Below the pieces are notes generated by a model, which saw only the letters and a list, made by a program, of their open reading frames with translations, was not told the origin of the DNA and did no database searches. Made by a program: the position numbers and the translations under genes. From Oligoflexia bacterium (GTDB lineage: Bacteria > Bdellovibrionota > UBA1018 > CAIPTA01), in the NCBI GenBank assembly GCA_903867855.1, contig CAIPTA010000151.1, positions 1-48,266 on the forward strand: a stretch of 48,266 nucleotides of DNA. The letters are read 5' to 3'. This document shows, one piece after another, positions 8,365 through 16,483 of the stretch; positions within the stretch are counted from its first letter, which is position 1; each line of letters begins with the position of its first letter.

Positions 8365-11300
8365 TCAAGTTGAATCAGAGATAAGAGCGATCACGCTACG
8401 CACCCCATCATAAACTTGTTTCAGACAAAGGAACTCACCGCGAACGATGAGCTTGCCATCGGGGGATAGGGAAAACCTGTTACTTTGTTGAGCAACGATG
8501 GAAAGGAGCTTGTCCATGGAGATTTTTGGATCAATTCCCGCCACGATGGATATAGCTGTTTTACCAATATGAATGGCCTTGAAGCCCATTCTTCGTAGCA
8601 ATAACTTTAACACGAGTAAGGATAAGAGCTCTTCCGTTTCCCATGGCAATTTTCCATAGCGATCTAGCAGTTCTTTCTTGGCGTCGGATACGGCTTCCTC
8701 TGAATCCAGTGAAGCCAGCCTACGATAAATCGCTAAACGAGAACGTGTGTCGGGGATGAAGCTATCTGGTAAAAGAGCAGGAAATGGAGAATTGATTTCC
8801 ACATCCTCTTTCGGTGCAGAAACTTCTTCGCCCTTAAGGCGTCGCACCTCTGCTTCCAGCATTTCGAGGTACATGTCGTAGCCAACATCGGCGATATGAC
8901 CTGACTGAGCTCCACCTAAAATGTCGCCACCTCCGCGCAGTTCAAGATCATGCGATGCCACGGCGTAGCCACTACCTAGCTCTACGAAACGCTGGAGTAT
9001 GGAGAGGCGTTCGCGTGCATCGCCAGAAATTGTTGCCCCTTCGGGAATCAAAAAATAAGCAAAGGCTCTCGTCTGAGAGCGCCCCACCCGCCCACGAATT
9101 TGATAAAGCTGACTCAGTCCGAACGCATCGGCCCGATTCACAATAATAGTATTCGCGTTTGGCACATCCAAACCATTCTCGATGATTGTGGTGGCTAGGA
9201 GCATATCGTACTCTCTACGATAAAATCCAAGCATCACCTTTTCCAGCTGGGTTTCATTCATTTGTCCGTGGGCTACGCCAATTCGCAATTTGGGCATATG
9301 TTCTTGTAGCAGCTTGCTAATTTGTTCGATCGTTTGCACGCGGTTGTGGATAAAAAATATCTGTCCGCCCCTTGCTAATTCGGCTTCAACGGCCTGGCGG
9401 ATCAAGCTGATATCAAAGGTGGCCAAATGAGTTTTAATCGAGAGTCGATCGGCGGGCGGCGTTTGAATTAGGCTAATGTCCCTGAGACCCATGAGCGCCA
9501 AGTGCAGGGTGCGCGGAATGGGGGTGGCGGTGAGCGTGAGCAAATCCGTGGTGGCCCGAAGTTCTTTGAGTTTTTCTTTATGCTCTACTCCGAATCTTTG
9601 TTCTTCATCCACGATGAGTAAACCCAGATCGCGAAACTTCACATCTTTTGATAGCAGGCGATGGGTGCCGATAATCACATCTAGGTTTCCTGCAGATAAA
9701 TCAGCAATTGTTTTTAGTTGCTCACTGCGCACTTTAAAGCGAGAAATGCTCGCTACTTTAACGGCATGGTTCTTAAGGCGCGCTGAAAACGTTTGATAGT
9801 GTTGCTCGGCAAGAATCGTGGTTGGCACTAACACAGCCACTTGTTTCCCATCCTGAACGGCCTTGAATGCAGCGCGAACTGCCACTTCTGTTTTCCCAAA
9901 ACCCACATCGCCACAAACCAATCGATCCATGGGCTTGGCTTCACACATATCATCCAATGTATCTTGAATGGCTTTTTGTTGATCCGGCGTTTCGTCGTAC
10001 GGAAACTCCGCTTCGAATTCGCGAAACTGTTCGTCGGGGCTGGAAAAGGCATAGCCCGATTTCATGGCGCGCTCGGCGTGCACTTTCAAGAGGCGTCCGG
10101 CAATATCTTTAACCGCCGCCTTTACTCTTTCTTTTACGCGAAGAAATTGTTGATTGCCAAGGCGATCAAGGGCGGCGCGTCCGCCCGGAGCTCCCACGTA
10201 TTTCTGCAAAAGTTCCAGGCGATAGACTGGCAAATAAAGTTTGTCGTTCTCTGCGTATTCAAGGTGCACGAAATCGCCCTGAATTCCCCCGGGAGAAAGT
10301 TTCACTAAACCCTTATAGCGACCGATTCCATGTTCTGCATGCACCACCAAATCATCGGGCTGCAGTTCATCTAGATAGCGCAGTTGCAGTGCAGTATTCT
10401 TTTGCGTGGTCTTGCGAGCGTGAGTTTTTTTGCCGAAAATTTCGTCTTCCGAAATAATCGTGATCTGCTTTTCTCTTAGCGTGAAACCGTGGGAAATACT
10501 GCCGAGTAGCAAATGAACGCGAAGCCTGCCATCCTTCTGCATTTCATCGGCATATTCGATGGCTTTTGTTTTTATCTGTCGTTGTGAAAGAAGAATCGCC
10601 ATGCGATCGAGCTGAGACTGTGCGTTGGCAATAAAAAGAACGGAATTTCCTTCGTCTACGCGCCTTTTTGTTTCTTTAGCAAGGGCATCCACATTGATTG
10701 ATTTGCCCCCCTTTTTCTTCTCGGCGGAGTGGAGAATTTTTCCGGGCTCAGAGAGGAATTGAATATTCGGTGGACCAGAAAAATTACTGAGCGTAAGCGA
10801 ATCAATAAAAACTTTTTTTATGAAGGCAGAATCGCTGAAGATGGCGGAGGAATCAGAAAAGAGTAAATCCATGCTTGGTACGAGATACTTTTCTTCTTCG
10901 CAGGTGGCGGCTAACTTTTTTTCGTGTGCAAAAAAATCAGCAACAGTACTTTTTTGTTGGATCTCGTCGATAGAGAAACAAGTAAAGTCTTTAAAATAAT
11001 CCAGACAAAACGCAGGTTCTTCCTGTAAAAACGGCAGCAAATAATCTAGCTCTTGGGTAACCACGCCGCGCTGTAAAAGCTCTAGGATGCGATCCCGCGA
11101 GCTACGAGGAAAATCATTTTCATCGGCCCACCCTCGCAAGGCTTCGCGAGCGCGATGGAGGTTCGCTTGTGAGCAATCAAATTCTCTAACGGGTATTACA
11201 TTGAGAGTGTCACTCGCTGAACCATCATCCAGACTTCGCTGTGTTTCAGAATTAAAAAATCGCAGGCTTTCAATTTCAATGTCATCAAATTCAAGACGAC

Positions 11301-11841
11301 ACGGGTGTTGATATAACGGGCTATAAATATCCACGATCCCACCACGCATAGAAAAAGTGCCGGGGTCTTCCGTGGTATCATCCCTCACATAACCAAGGGC
11401 GATTAGTTCGTGTTCAAGATCGCGAGGATCTTTGGAGCTGCCTTTTCCCAATTCAAACGATTTATTCAAAAAACTAGGATGAATGGTGCGTTGAAGTAGG
11501 GCTGTGTTCGAGCAAACAATTACCGGAGCCGTGTTATTTTTATTCTTGGTAGCGTAGAGACTGCGAAGGCGGTTTAACCTGGCAGAAACGCTGGCGGGAA
11601 GCCGCCGGTAGGGAGAGTTCTCCCACGGGGTTAGCAGGTGAACTTCACGATCATATTTATAGAAGCGGAAGAAGAGCTGCAAATCCTCGTAAAACTCCTG
11701 CGCCTCGTGATCATCTTTGCAAATAATGAGGGCGGGCTCCGCACTCTTGGCACAAATCTCTGCGATCACTAAAGCCGACGCTGCGCCGCTCAATCCGGTG
11801 AGATGGATTTTGGAAGAAAAGTTTGTGGGCAAGCTTGGCAT
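8365..11841 (-). CDS. mfd: Transcription-repair coupling factor
   Basis: This 1158-residue ATP-dependent DNA translocase removes RNA polymerase stalled at lesions and recruits UvrA. In order it has a UvrB-homology region (residues 1-330), an RNA-polymerase interaction domain (about 485-555, DDLVVHAEHGIGRYKGLVKL), and helicase domains with Walker A GDVGFGKT (644-651), the DEEQ box (745-748) and TATPIPRT (771-778). The TRG motif region RGRVGRSQTRAFAYF and a C-terminal TRCF domain follow. Length is normal. The start ATG follows an AT-rich region that also carries the divergent promoter of the complex I-like operon. Little leader is available, so translation may start on a short or leaderless transcript. 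Confidence 0.97.
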   Translation of the reverse strand: MPSLPTNFSSKIHLTGLSGAASALVIAEICAKSAEPALIICKDDHEAQEFYEDLQLFFRFYKYDREVHLLTPWENSPYRRLPASVSARLNRLRSLYATKNKNNTAPVIVCSNTALLQRTIHPSFLNKSFELGKGSSKDPRDLEHELIALGYVRDDTTEDPGTFSMRGGIVDIYSPLYQHPCRLEFDDIEIESLRFFNSETQRSLDDGSASDTLNVIPVREFDCSQANLHRAREALRGWADENDFPRSSRDRILELLQRGVVTQELDYLLPFLQEEPAFCLDYFKDFTCFSIDEIQQKSTVADFFAHEKKLAATCEEEKYLVPSMDLLFSDSSAIFSDSAFIKKVFIDSLTLSNFSGPPNIQFLSEPGKILHSAEKKKGGKSINVDALAKETKRRVDEGNSVLFIANAQSQLDRMAILLSQRQIKTKAIEYADEMQKDGRLRVHLLLGSISHGFTLREKQITIISEDEIFGKKTHARKTTQKNTALQLRYLDELQPDDLVVHAEHGIGRYKGLVKLSPGGIQGDFVHLEYAENDKLYLPVYRLELLQKYVGAPGGRAALDRLGNQQFLRVKERVKAAVKDIAGRLLKVHAERAMKSGYAFSSPDEQFREFEAEFPYDETPDQQKAIQDTLDDMCEAKPMDRLVCGDVGFGKTEVAVRAAFKAVQDGKQVAVLVPTTILAEQHYQTFSARLKNHAVKVASISRFKVRSEQLKTIADLSAGNLDVIIGTHRLLSKDVKFRDLGLLIVDEEQRFGVEHKEKLKELRATTDLLTLTATPIPRTLHLALMGLRDISLIQTPPADRLSIKTHLATFDISLIRQAVEAELARGGQIFFIHNRVQTIEQISKLLQEHMPKLRIGVAHGQMNETQLEKVMLGFYRREYDMLLATTIIENGLDVPNANTIIVNRADAFGLSQLYQIRGRVGRSQTRAFAYFLIPEGATISGDARERLSILQRFVELGSGYAVASHDLELRGGGDILGGAQSGHIADVGYDMYLEMLEAEVRRLKGEEVSAPKEDVEINSPFPALLPDSFIPDTRSRLAIYRRLASLDSEEAVSDAKKELLDRYGKLPWETEELLSLLVLKLLLRRMGFKAIHIGKTAISIVAGIDPKISMDKLLSIVAQQSNRFSLSPDGKLIVRGEFLCLKQVYDGVRSVIALISDST

Positions 11842-11869
11842 CTAAGTATTGTATATTAAAGTATATTTC

Positions 11870-11898
11870 TTGACAGGCCCCAGCAATCTTTTTACGCT
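11870..11898 (+). promoter_or_regulatory. Sigma70-type promoter candidate for the divergent complex I-like operon
   Basis: A perfect -35 box, TTGACA (11870-11875), is followed after a 17-bp spacer by TACGCT (11893-11898), which keeps the important TA...T positions. It lies 25 nt before the first start codon of the operon, inside the 81-bp region shared with the divergently read mfd. A GGGAAGGGA ribosome binding sequence lies 12 nt before the ATG. Confidence 0.5.
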
Positions 11899-11922
11899 TT
11901 CGGGAAGGGAAAATCGAAAAAT

Positions 11923-12300
11923 ATGAACGTTTTTGTTGAGCTGGCGCTGCTCGTCTTTTTGTTTATCGTAATTTACGGTTTTGCAGCCCTTTGGGATCGC
12001 CTTTTTAAGGCGGCTGACGCTAGAAGTTCGCTAGAAGACGCGCGCACTCCTGAGGGAGCGTTTCGATTTTTATATCACGTACTATGGGTTTTGCTCTTCT
12101 TGGCTTTTGCCGTTCTGATGTTGCCCATGATCGTTTCTTATCGGGAAGAAATCTTTCATTCGCATTCTCTGGAGCGAATTTTTGTTCTGTCGAAAATGGC
12201 CTTTTTGCCGCTGCTGGTTTTGCTCCTCCTGGCATACGGGCGCGAGCGGGGCTATATGCGCTGGCTAGAAGAGTTAGATTGGCCGAGGAGGGATCGCTAG
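11923..12300 (+). CDS. Divergent NuoA-like membrane subunit
   Basis: This 125-residue protein has three membrane helices (about 5-25, 50-72, 88-106). The layout matches NuoA: a first helix, a loop, TPEGAFRFLYHVLWVL in place of the family's G(D)A..RF.V.FYLVAI, and a third helix. The loop lacks the family's ECG/ESG motif. The acidic FDVE motif of the second helix is replaced by AFAVL. Recognition rests partly on its position as first gene before a clear NuoB. It would sit at the junction of the peripheral and membrane arms, near the quinone chamber. Stop TAG is followed directly by the next ATG. Confidence 0.6.
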   Translation: MNVFVELALLVFLFIVIYGFAALWDRLFKAADARSSLEDARTPEGAFRFLYHVLWVLLFLAFAVLMLPMIVSYREEIFHSHSLERIFVLSKMAFLPLLVLLLLAYGRERGYMRWLEELDWPRRDR

Positions 12301-12741
12301 ATGGAAACTAGTTTACAAGAGCTGCGATCTTGGACTCAGGGACACTCCTTTTGGATCTACAACGGTGGTCTATCTTGTTGCACGATGGAAGTGTTGTCCG
12401 TGAGTGGCCCGCGCTATGATTGGGAGCGCTTTGGTTGTATTTCGGTTAGTGATCCAGGCAACGCTGATGTGCTCATTGTGGCGGGTCCGGTAACGGAGTC
12501 AATGCGCGAAGAAGTGCGCTCGGCGTATGAGAAAATGCGTTCGCCCAAATTTGTTATCTCGGTTGGTTCTTGTGCCAATACGGGCGGAATGTTTGTGGAT
12601 CTTAGCTATACGGTTACCCATGGTCTTGAATCGATTCTGCCGGTAGATCTTTATGTTCCTGGCTGCCCGCCAAGACCCGAGGCCCTATTGCACGCATTAA
12701 TTGGTTTGCAAAAGAAAATTGCGCGGCAGGCGGCTCAATGA
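12301..12741 (+). CDS. Divergent NuoB-like iron-sulfur subunit (N2 cluster)
   Basis: This 146-residue protein is the best-conserved member of the divergent cluster. All four N2 [4Fe-4S] ligands are present: the tandem C26-C27 (GGLSCCTMEV), C91 (SVGSCANTGG) and C122 (VPGCPPRPE). The orthodox NuoB at 22925 has the same set at C35, C36, C101 and C130. In complex I this cluster is the last one and passes electrons to quinone. It is separated by no base from the NuoA-like gene (ribosome site GAGGAGGGA before its ATG) and overlaps the NuoC-like gene by ATGA. The N-terminus is about 9 residues shorter than in the orthodox copy. Confidence 0.9.
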   Translation: METSLQELRSWTQGHSFWIYNGGLSCCTMEVLSVSGPRYDWERFGCISVSDPGNADVLIVAGPVTESMREEVRSAYEKMRSPKFVISVGSCANTGGMFVDLSYTVTHGLESILPVDLYVPGCPPRPEALLHALIGLQKKIARQAAQ

Positions 12742-13154
12742 AAATCGAAGATTTAGTAAAAAAAATCTGCGCTGAAATGAACGCCAAGCAGGAAGATTGT
12801 ATCGGCGCTCGCAAGTGTATTAACTTAAGCGCCAATCATTTTTTAAGCGCCATGGAGCTAGTCCATCACGAGCTGGGTGCTGATGCACGATTGATTTTCG
12901 CAACCGCATCGTATTTGGATAATGTATTATATTGGATGGCGGAAATTTATTGTGCGAACCAGGGATCGATTTCCGTGCGCGCAAAAGTTGATGCCGGCAC
13001 AGCAATGCCATCTCTGAGCACTCTCTGGCCCCACGCAGACTGGCAAGAACGAGAAGCACAAGAACTATTTGGAATTCAATTTGTGGGAGCTAACGATTTT
13101 GAGCCCTTTTTGGTGCGAAACGCACGCGTGCAGTTTCCACATCGGAGGCAGTAG
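12738..13154 (+). CDS. Divergent, short NuoC-like subunit
   Basis: This 138-residue protein matches NuoC in the block PSLSTLWPHADWQEREAQELFGIQF (about residues 94-118; the family has SVT.IW..A.WLEREV.DM.GI.F). It lacks the usual C-terminal GHP-LR-I and GHPLRKDYP motifs, ending VQFPHRRQ instead. The orthodox copy has 191 residues. NuoC is a peripheral-arm scaffold that wraps around NuoD. Loss of this tail suggests changed contacts with the peripheral arm, fitting the absence of NuoE, F and G here. It overlaps the NuoB-like gene by 4 nt and abuts the next gene. Confidence 0.8.
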   Translation: MKIEDLVKKICAEMNAKQEDCIGARKCINLSANHFLSAMELVHHELGADARLIFATASYLDNVLYWMAEIYCANQGSISVRAKVDAGTAMPSLSTLWPHADWQEREAQELFGIQFVGANDFEPFLVRNARVQFPHRRQ

Positions 13155-14255
13155 GTGTCCACTCAACTATATTATCCACCAGTAACGATGTCTCAAAAAG
13201 GAATGATTGGCCCCTTTGCGCTCTCCGTTCACGAAGATGGCGGCCTTGTAGAAAAGCTTTCCCTTGGGATTGGGTATGGTCATCGCGGAATAGAGAGCTG
13301 CTCTGAAAGTTTGGTTTTTAATCAATGTGTATTCTATTCTGATCGCGTTGATTTTCTTGCCGCCCCCGCCTGCAATGCGGCCGTGGTTTTGGCCATGGAG
13401 CGACTCGGAAGCATCGAGGTGCCAGAGCGCGCGAGTTTTATTCGATGTCTCTTGTTGGAATTAAACAGGCTACATAGCCATTTGTTTCACTTGGCACTCA
13501 TTGCTAATTCCGCCGGACACGCCCCACTCTTTCAATATGCCCAGCGTGAACGCGAACGATTCAACGATCTATTCGAGATGTATTGTGGATCAAGGCTGGG
13601 TTTCGGTTCGATCTGTCTGGGTGGCGTGGTGGAAAACGCGAGCGATGGCTGGTTGTTTCGCGTGGAGCAATCCCTTTCCGCCTTAGATGAATTTCTTGTG
13701 GAAGCCAGGCAAACACTATTGAGCAGTCCACTGTTTACCACCCGCCTGGAGGGCCTCGCGCCCTTGAGCATCGAGGTGGCCAAGAAAAATAATATTTCCG
13801 GCGTGAATGCTCGCTCCGCTGGGCACCTGGTGGATGTGCGCAATGAATCTCCTTATGCGGCTTATGGAGAACTGCGTTTGGCACCTCCGCTCGCCTCTTT
13901 GGGGGGCGGAGATGGATTAGCGAGATTGCGCTACCGAATCTATGAAATGACGGAGTCCAAAGAGTTAATTCTACGCGCGCTGGCTCGCTTGCCTCGCGGG
14001 AACCATCGCGTAATAGTTGGCAATTCGATTCATTTGCCTCGTGGAGAAGCAGTGCAACGGGTGGAATCGCCACGCGGTGAATTTGGTGTATATCTGCGCA
14101 GCGAGGGTGGCACGCGGCCAATTCGTCTAAAATATTTTACCCCCTCCTATTTTATGATGCGCCTCCTACCGGAGCTTTTGCGTGGAGAACAGGTGGAGGA
14201 TATTTTGCTGGCGATTCACGGTTTCGACATCTCTGTTTCTGAGGTGGATAGATGA
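13155..14255 (+). CDS. Divergent NuoD-like subunit without quinone-site residues
   Basis: This 366-residue protein starts with GTG directly after the preceding TAG. The family signature is clear: GYGHRGIES (family GYLHRG.EK), YSDRVDF, LNRLHSHLFHL, CGSRLGFGSICLGG, ESPYAAY and the C-terminal DISVSEVDR (family ..GE.DR). Two quinone-site residues differ. In the orthodox NuoD here, H43 (GPQHPATHG) and Y92 (DRLNY) match the quinone-binding His and Tyr of complex I. The aligned positions in this protein are I18 (QKGMIGPF) and F67 (DRVDF). The CxxC pairs that bind NiFe in group 4 hydrogenases are also absent. Quinone reduction in the usual way therefore looks unlikely. Confidence 0.87.
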   Translation: MSTQLYYPPVTMSQKGMIGPFALSVHEDGGLVEKLSLGIGYGHRGIESCSESLVFNQCVFYSDRVDFLAAPACNAAVVLAMERLGSIEVPERASFIRCLLLELNRLHSHLFHLALIANSAGHAPLFQYAQRERERFNDLFEMYCGSRLGFGSICLGGVVENASDGWLFRVEQSLSALDEFLVEARQTLLSSPLFTTRLEGLAPLSIEVAKKNNISGVNARSAGHLVDVRNESPYAAYGELRLAPPLASLGGGDGLARLRYRIYEMTESKELILRALARLPRGNHRVIVGNSIHLPRGEAVQRVESPRGEFGVYLRSEGGTRPIRLKYFTPSYFMMRLLPELLRGEQVEDILLAIHGFDISVSEVDR

Positions 14256-15193
14256 ATACAGCGTTAATCCTCTTCGCAGCCATACGAACGCTCTTCGTGG
14301 CAGTTTTTCTGGGGTTTGGAACCACAATCCTATTATATTTAGAGCGAAAAATATTTGCTCGCGCTCAACATCGCCCGGGAGCAAATAGAGCTGGTGCGTA
14401 TGGTGAGTGGCAAATGGCCGCTGATTTTTTGAAGGTATTCTCGAAGTGGCGAGGAGATTCCCAAAATCGAGAAAGCTCGATTTTCCTCACCACGCTGCCA
14501 CTGCAACTAATGCTTCCTCTCATTTTTACTGTGGTGCTCTTTGGCGCCTGGCATCTCTCAAGCGCTTTTAATATAGAGCTTTTAATACTTTTCTTCTTGG
14601 TTGTACTTTCTGCTGTTTTAGAAAGCTTTTATCTTCTTAGTGGATTCACGAGCATCGAGAAATATGAATATCGCCGCCACATTGCGCTCAATCTCGCGGG
14701 CAGCTGTGGATTGCTACTCTCCATTCTAACAGTAGCGCTTCACACTGGATCTTTTTCCCTTCACGCGGTGAGAAGCTTACAAACTCACTTTCCATTTCAC
14801 GCGGTGATGATGAGCCCCGGCTTGTTTCTGGCAGGTTGCGTGGCCTTTTTATCTTTCTTTTTAATCCTGGCAATTCGGCCCGTGGGAGACATGGGAAATC
14901 AAGGCGCGCTTACGAAGCGGCAGTTTCTGTTCTTCTTCTATAAACGCATGTGGTTTTTCTCGCTCATTAGTTTTTGGGTTTTTGTATTTGCTGGTGCCAT
15001 GGATGGACTATTTGGAATCGTCCTGTTTTTTCTGAAAATAATACTTTTGATAGTATTTTCCTTAGTTTTGCAAACCTCTCTGCCAAAACTTCGGGTGGGA
15101 GACGCCTTGGAGGCTGGAGTTCGTTTTCTGCTGCCTCTTGGTCTAATTGGACTTTTGATCGAGTTATTCTGGATCGCGTGGTGGGTACGATGA
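14252..15193 (+). CDS. Divergent NuoH-like membrane subunit
   Basis: This 313-residue protein has about eight membrane helices. YLERKIFARAQHRPGANRAG (residues about 30-49) clearly matches the NuoH motif W.ERR..AWMQ.R.GPNRVG, and LPKLRVGDALEAGVRFLLPL matches TLPRFRYDQLM.LGWK.LLPL. The conserved acidic loop FDLPEGEAE...E (present in the orthodox NuoH at 28390) is gone. The equivalent stretch reads AIRPVGDMGNQGALTKRQFL and has turned basic. That loop shapes the quinone chamber and the start of the proton path (E-channel), so coupling is probably lost or changed. It overlaps both neighbours by ATGA and is about 50 residues shorter than the orthodox copy. Confidence 0.83.
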   Translation: MNTALILFAAIRTLFVAVFLGFGTTILLYLERKIFARAQHRPGANRAGAYGEWQMAADFLKVFSKWRGDSQNRESSIFLTTLPLQLMLPLIFTVVLFGAWHLSSAFNIELLILFFLVVLSAVLESFYLLSGFTSIEKYEYRRHIALNLAGSCGLLLSILTVALHTGSFSLHAVRSLQTHFPFHAVMMSPGLFLAGCVAFLSFFLILAIRPVGDMGNQGALTKRQFLFFFYKRMWFFSLISFWVFVFAGAMDGLFGIVLFFLKIILLIVFSLVLQTSLPKLRVGDALEAGVRFLLPLGLIGLLIELFWIAWWVR

Positions 15194-15663
15194 AATTTCT
15201 TCGAATACTAAGCTCTATTTTAAGTGAGGTACTCGTTACCATTAGCTATCTGCGACCGAAAGATACCAAGAAAAAGCTCGTAGTGGAGCAATATCCTGAT
15301 TTAATTTCGGGCCGAAGCGTAACTGATATGTTTCCAAAATTTCGCGGCCATCTTCAAAATGATTTGAATAAATGCACGGGTTGTGGGGATTGCTTGGCTG
15401 TTTGTCCGGTGCGCGCCCTGCAAATGGATGCCCGCGTGGAGCGAGATGGAAGCGTTGTAGTGGATAGTTTCAGCATAGATCTTGGGCGTTGCTTCTCCTG
15501 TGGGGCCTGTATCGATATTTGCGCACCCGCGAGCATTACCTATTCAAGAAAATACGAAATGGCCGCCGATGCCCAAGCTGGGCTCATCTCCGTGATTCGC
15601 GATAAAAAAGCAGGTAGCACCGTTGAGGCGCCGCGAATTAGATCCTACGAGGTGCGCCGATGA
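15190..15663 (+). CDS. Divergent NuoI-like 2[4Fe-4S] ferredoxin subunit
   Basis: This 157-residue protein starts at the ATG overlapping the preceding stop (ATGA). A longer open frame upstream is ignored because it lies inside the NuoH-like gene. Both C-x2-C-x2-C-x3-C motifs are intact: C62, C65, C68, C72 (KCTGCGDCLAVCPV) and C101, C104, C107, C111 (CFSCGACIDICAP), matching clusters N6a and N6b. An N-terminal amphipathic helix for membrane contact precedes a Lys-rich stretch. Together with the NuoB-like subunit this keeps a three-cluster wire. With no NuoEFG in the operon, an external donor such as a ferredoxin is conceivable but only inferred. Confidence 0.88.
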   Translation: MKFLRILSSILSEVLVTISYLRPKDTKKKLVVEQYPDLISGRSVTDMFPKFRGHLQNDLNKCTGCGDCLAVCPVRALQMDARVERDGSVVVDSFSIDLGRCFSCGACIDICAPASITYSRKYEMAADAQAGLISVIRDKKAGSTVEAPRIRSYEVRR

Positions 15664-16157
15664 AAATGGTGTGTATAGTAATTCTGCTGCTGGCAGTGGT
15701 GGTTGCCTTGATTTTGCAGTCAACCGCACTTTCAAGACGCACAAGCTTTACCGGATCTATCTTGCTCACCGTTGCACTGGGGACGCTGCTTTGGATTAAT
15801 CACGCCAATTATTTAGTTGTGGCGTTGTCATTTTTCATGCTCTTAGCAGATATATCGATTTATTTTTTTGGCCGATCAATTGCGTTATTTCCGCCTCGTG
15901 AAAATGCACCACCGCAAATCACAAAAATATATCGTGCGGCAGTAATCTTTTTTCTCTCCTGTTGGGTTCTCGGCTTGGCCGCAATCATTTGGAGAAATGA
16001 TTCAGATGCAAGGCCTGCTGCTGGTGCGGGGGATGCTGCTCTACAGGGATTGCACCAAATGCTTTGGACGGATGGATTCCTTTTCGTGGCAGTGGCGGCG
16101 ATTTTAGTGCTCGTTTGTTCGTTCGGCGTATTTTTTATGGCAAAGAAAGAGTCTTAG
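15660..16157 (+). CDS. Divergent NuoJ-like membrane subunit
   Basis: This 165-residue protein has about five membrane helices, placed between NuoI- and NuoK-like genes as in nuo operons. The region ANYLVVALSFFMLLADISIYF aligns with the NuoJ helix that carries the pi-bulge (orthodox copy VLVYAGAIMVLF). The AGA of the bulge reads LAD here. An Asp has thus entered the membrane helix, and the conserved Tyr-x-Gly is lost. That bulge normally switches between states during coupling. It overlaps the previous gene by ATGA. Assignment rests on topology, position and this weak alignment. Confidence 0.6.
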   Translation: MKMVCIVILLLAVVVALILQSTALSRRTSFTGSILLTVALGTLLWINHANYLVVALSFFMLLADISIYFFGRSIALFPPRENAPPQITKIYRAAVIFFLSCWVLGLAAIIWRNDSDARPAAGAGDAALQGLHQMLWTDGFLFVAVAAILVLVCSFGVFFMAKKES

Positions 16158-16158
16158 C

Positions 16159-16473
16159 GTGGACGTAATTGTAAAAATACTATTAACATTGGCGATTTCG
16201 ATGAGCGCCGTCGGCGTGGGCATCGTTTTGCTGCGACGGAAATCAATTTGGACAATGTCTGGCCAGGTTACAGCGCTGAAGGGCGTTATTTTGGGTGCAG
16301 TAGCAGTAGCTTCAACTGAGGGATTTGGGCCCGGTCAAAACTACTTGCTCATCGCTGTAATTGCGCTCGCGGGAATTCTTTTACTGTGTGCGGTAGGCAT
16401 GGCAGTGATGATTCGTTGTCAGCGCTTCGATGGCACATTGGATTATGCGAAAGAGCAACAGTTGAAAAATTGA
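16159..16473 (+). CDS. Divergent NuoK-like membrane subunit lacking both proton-path Glu
   Basis: This 104-residue protein starts at GTG 1 nt after the previous stop. It has three membrane helices with VGIVLLRRKSIW (family LG.L.RRN.I), GPGQNYLLIAVIA (family GQ.F.F..I.VAAAE) and a typical NuoK tail. Counting from the RR pair, the first essential Glu (E41 in the orthodox NuoK here) aligns with V37. Counting from the GQ pair, the second (E77) aligns with I73. These two Glu carry protons through the centre of complex I, so this subunit should not conduct them. Confidence 0.8.
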   Translation: MDVIVKILLTLAISMSAVGVGIVLLRRKSIWTMSGQVTALKGVILGAVAVASTEGFGPGQNYLLIAVIALAGILLLCAVGMAVMIRCQRFDGTLDYAKEQQLKN

Positions 16474-16483
16474 TGAGAATTAT

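Noticed and set aside
8288..8368. 27-codon N-terminal extension of the parvulin gene with ATGA overlap to mfd
   Set aside because: The internal ATG has a ribosome site and opens a proper signal peptide, which the extension would bury.
9841..10308. 155-codon plus-strand frame inside mfd
   Set aside because: It is antisense to conserved helicase motifs, has no domain and is a typical shadow frame.
14974..15189. 72-codon upstream extension of the NuoI-like frame
   Set aside because: It lies inside the NuoH-like gene, and the ATG overlapping the stop (ATGA) fits the family length.
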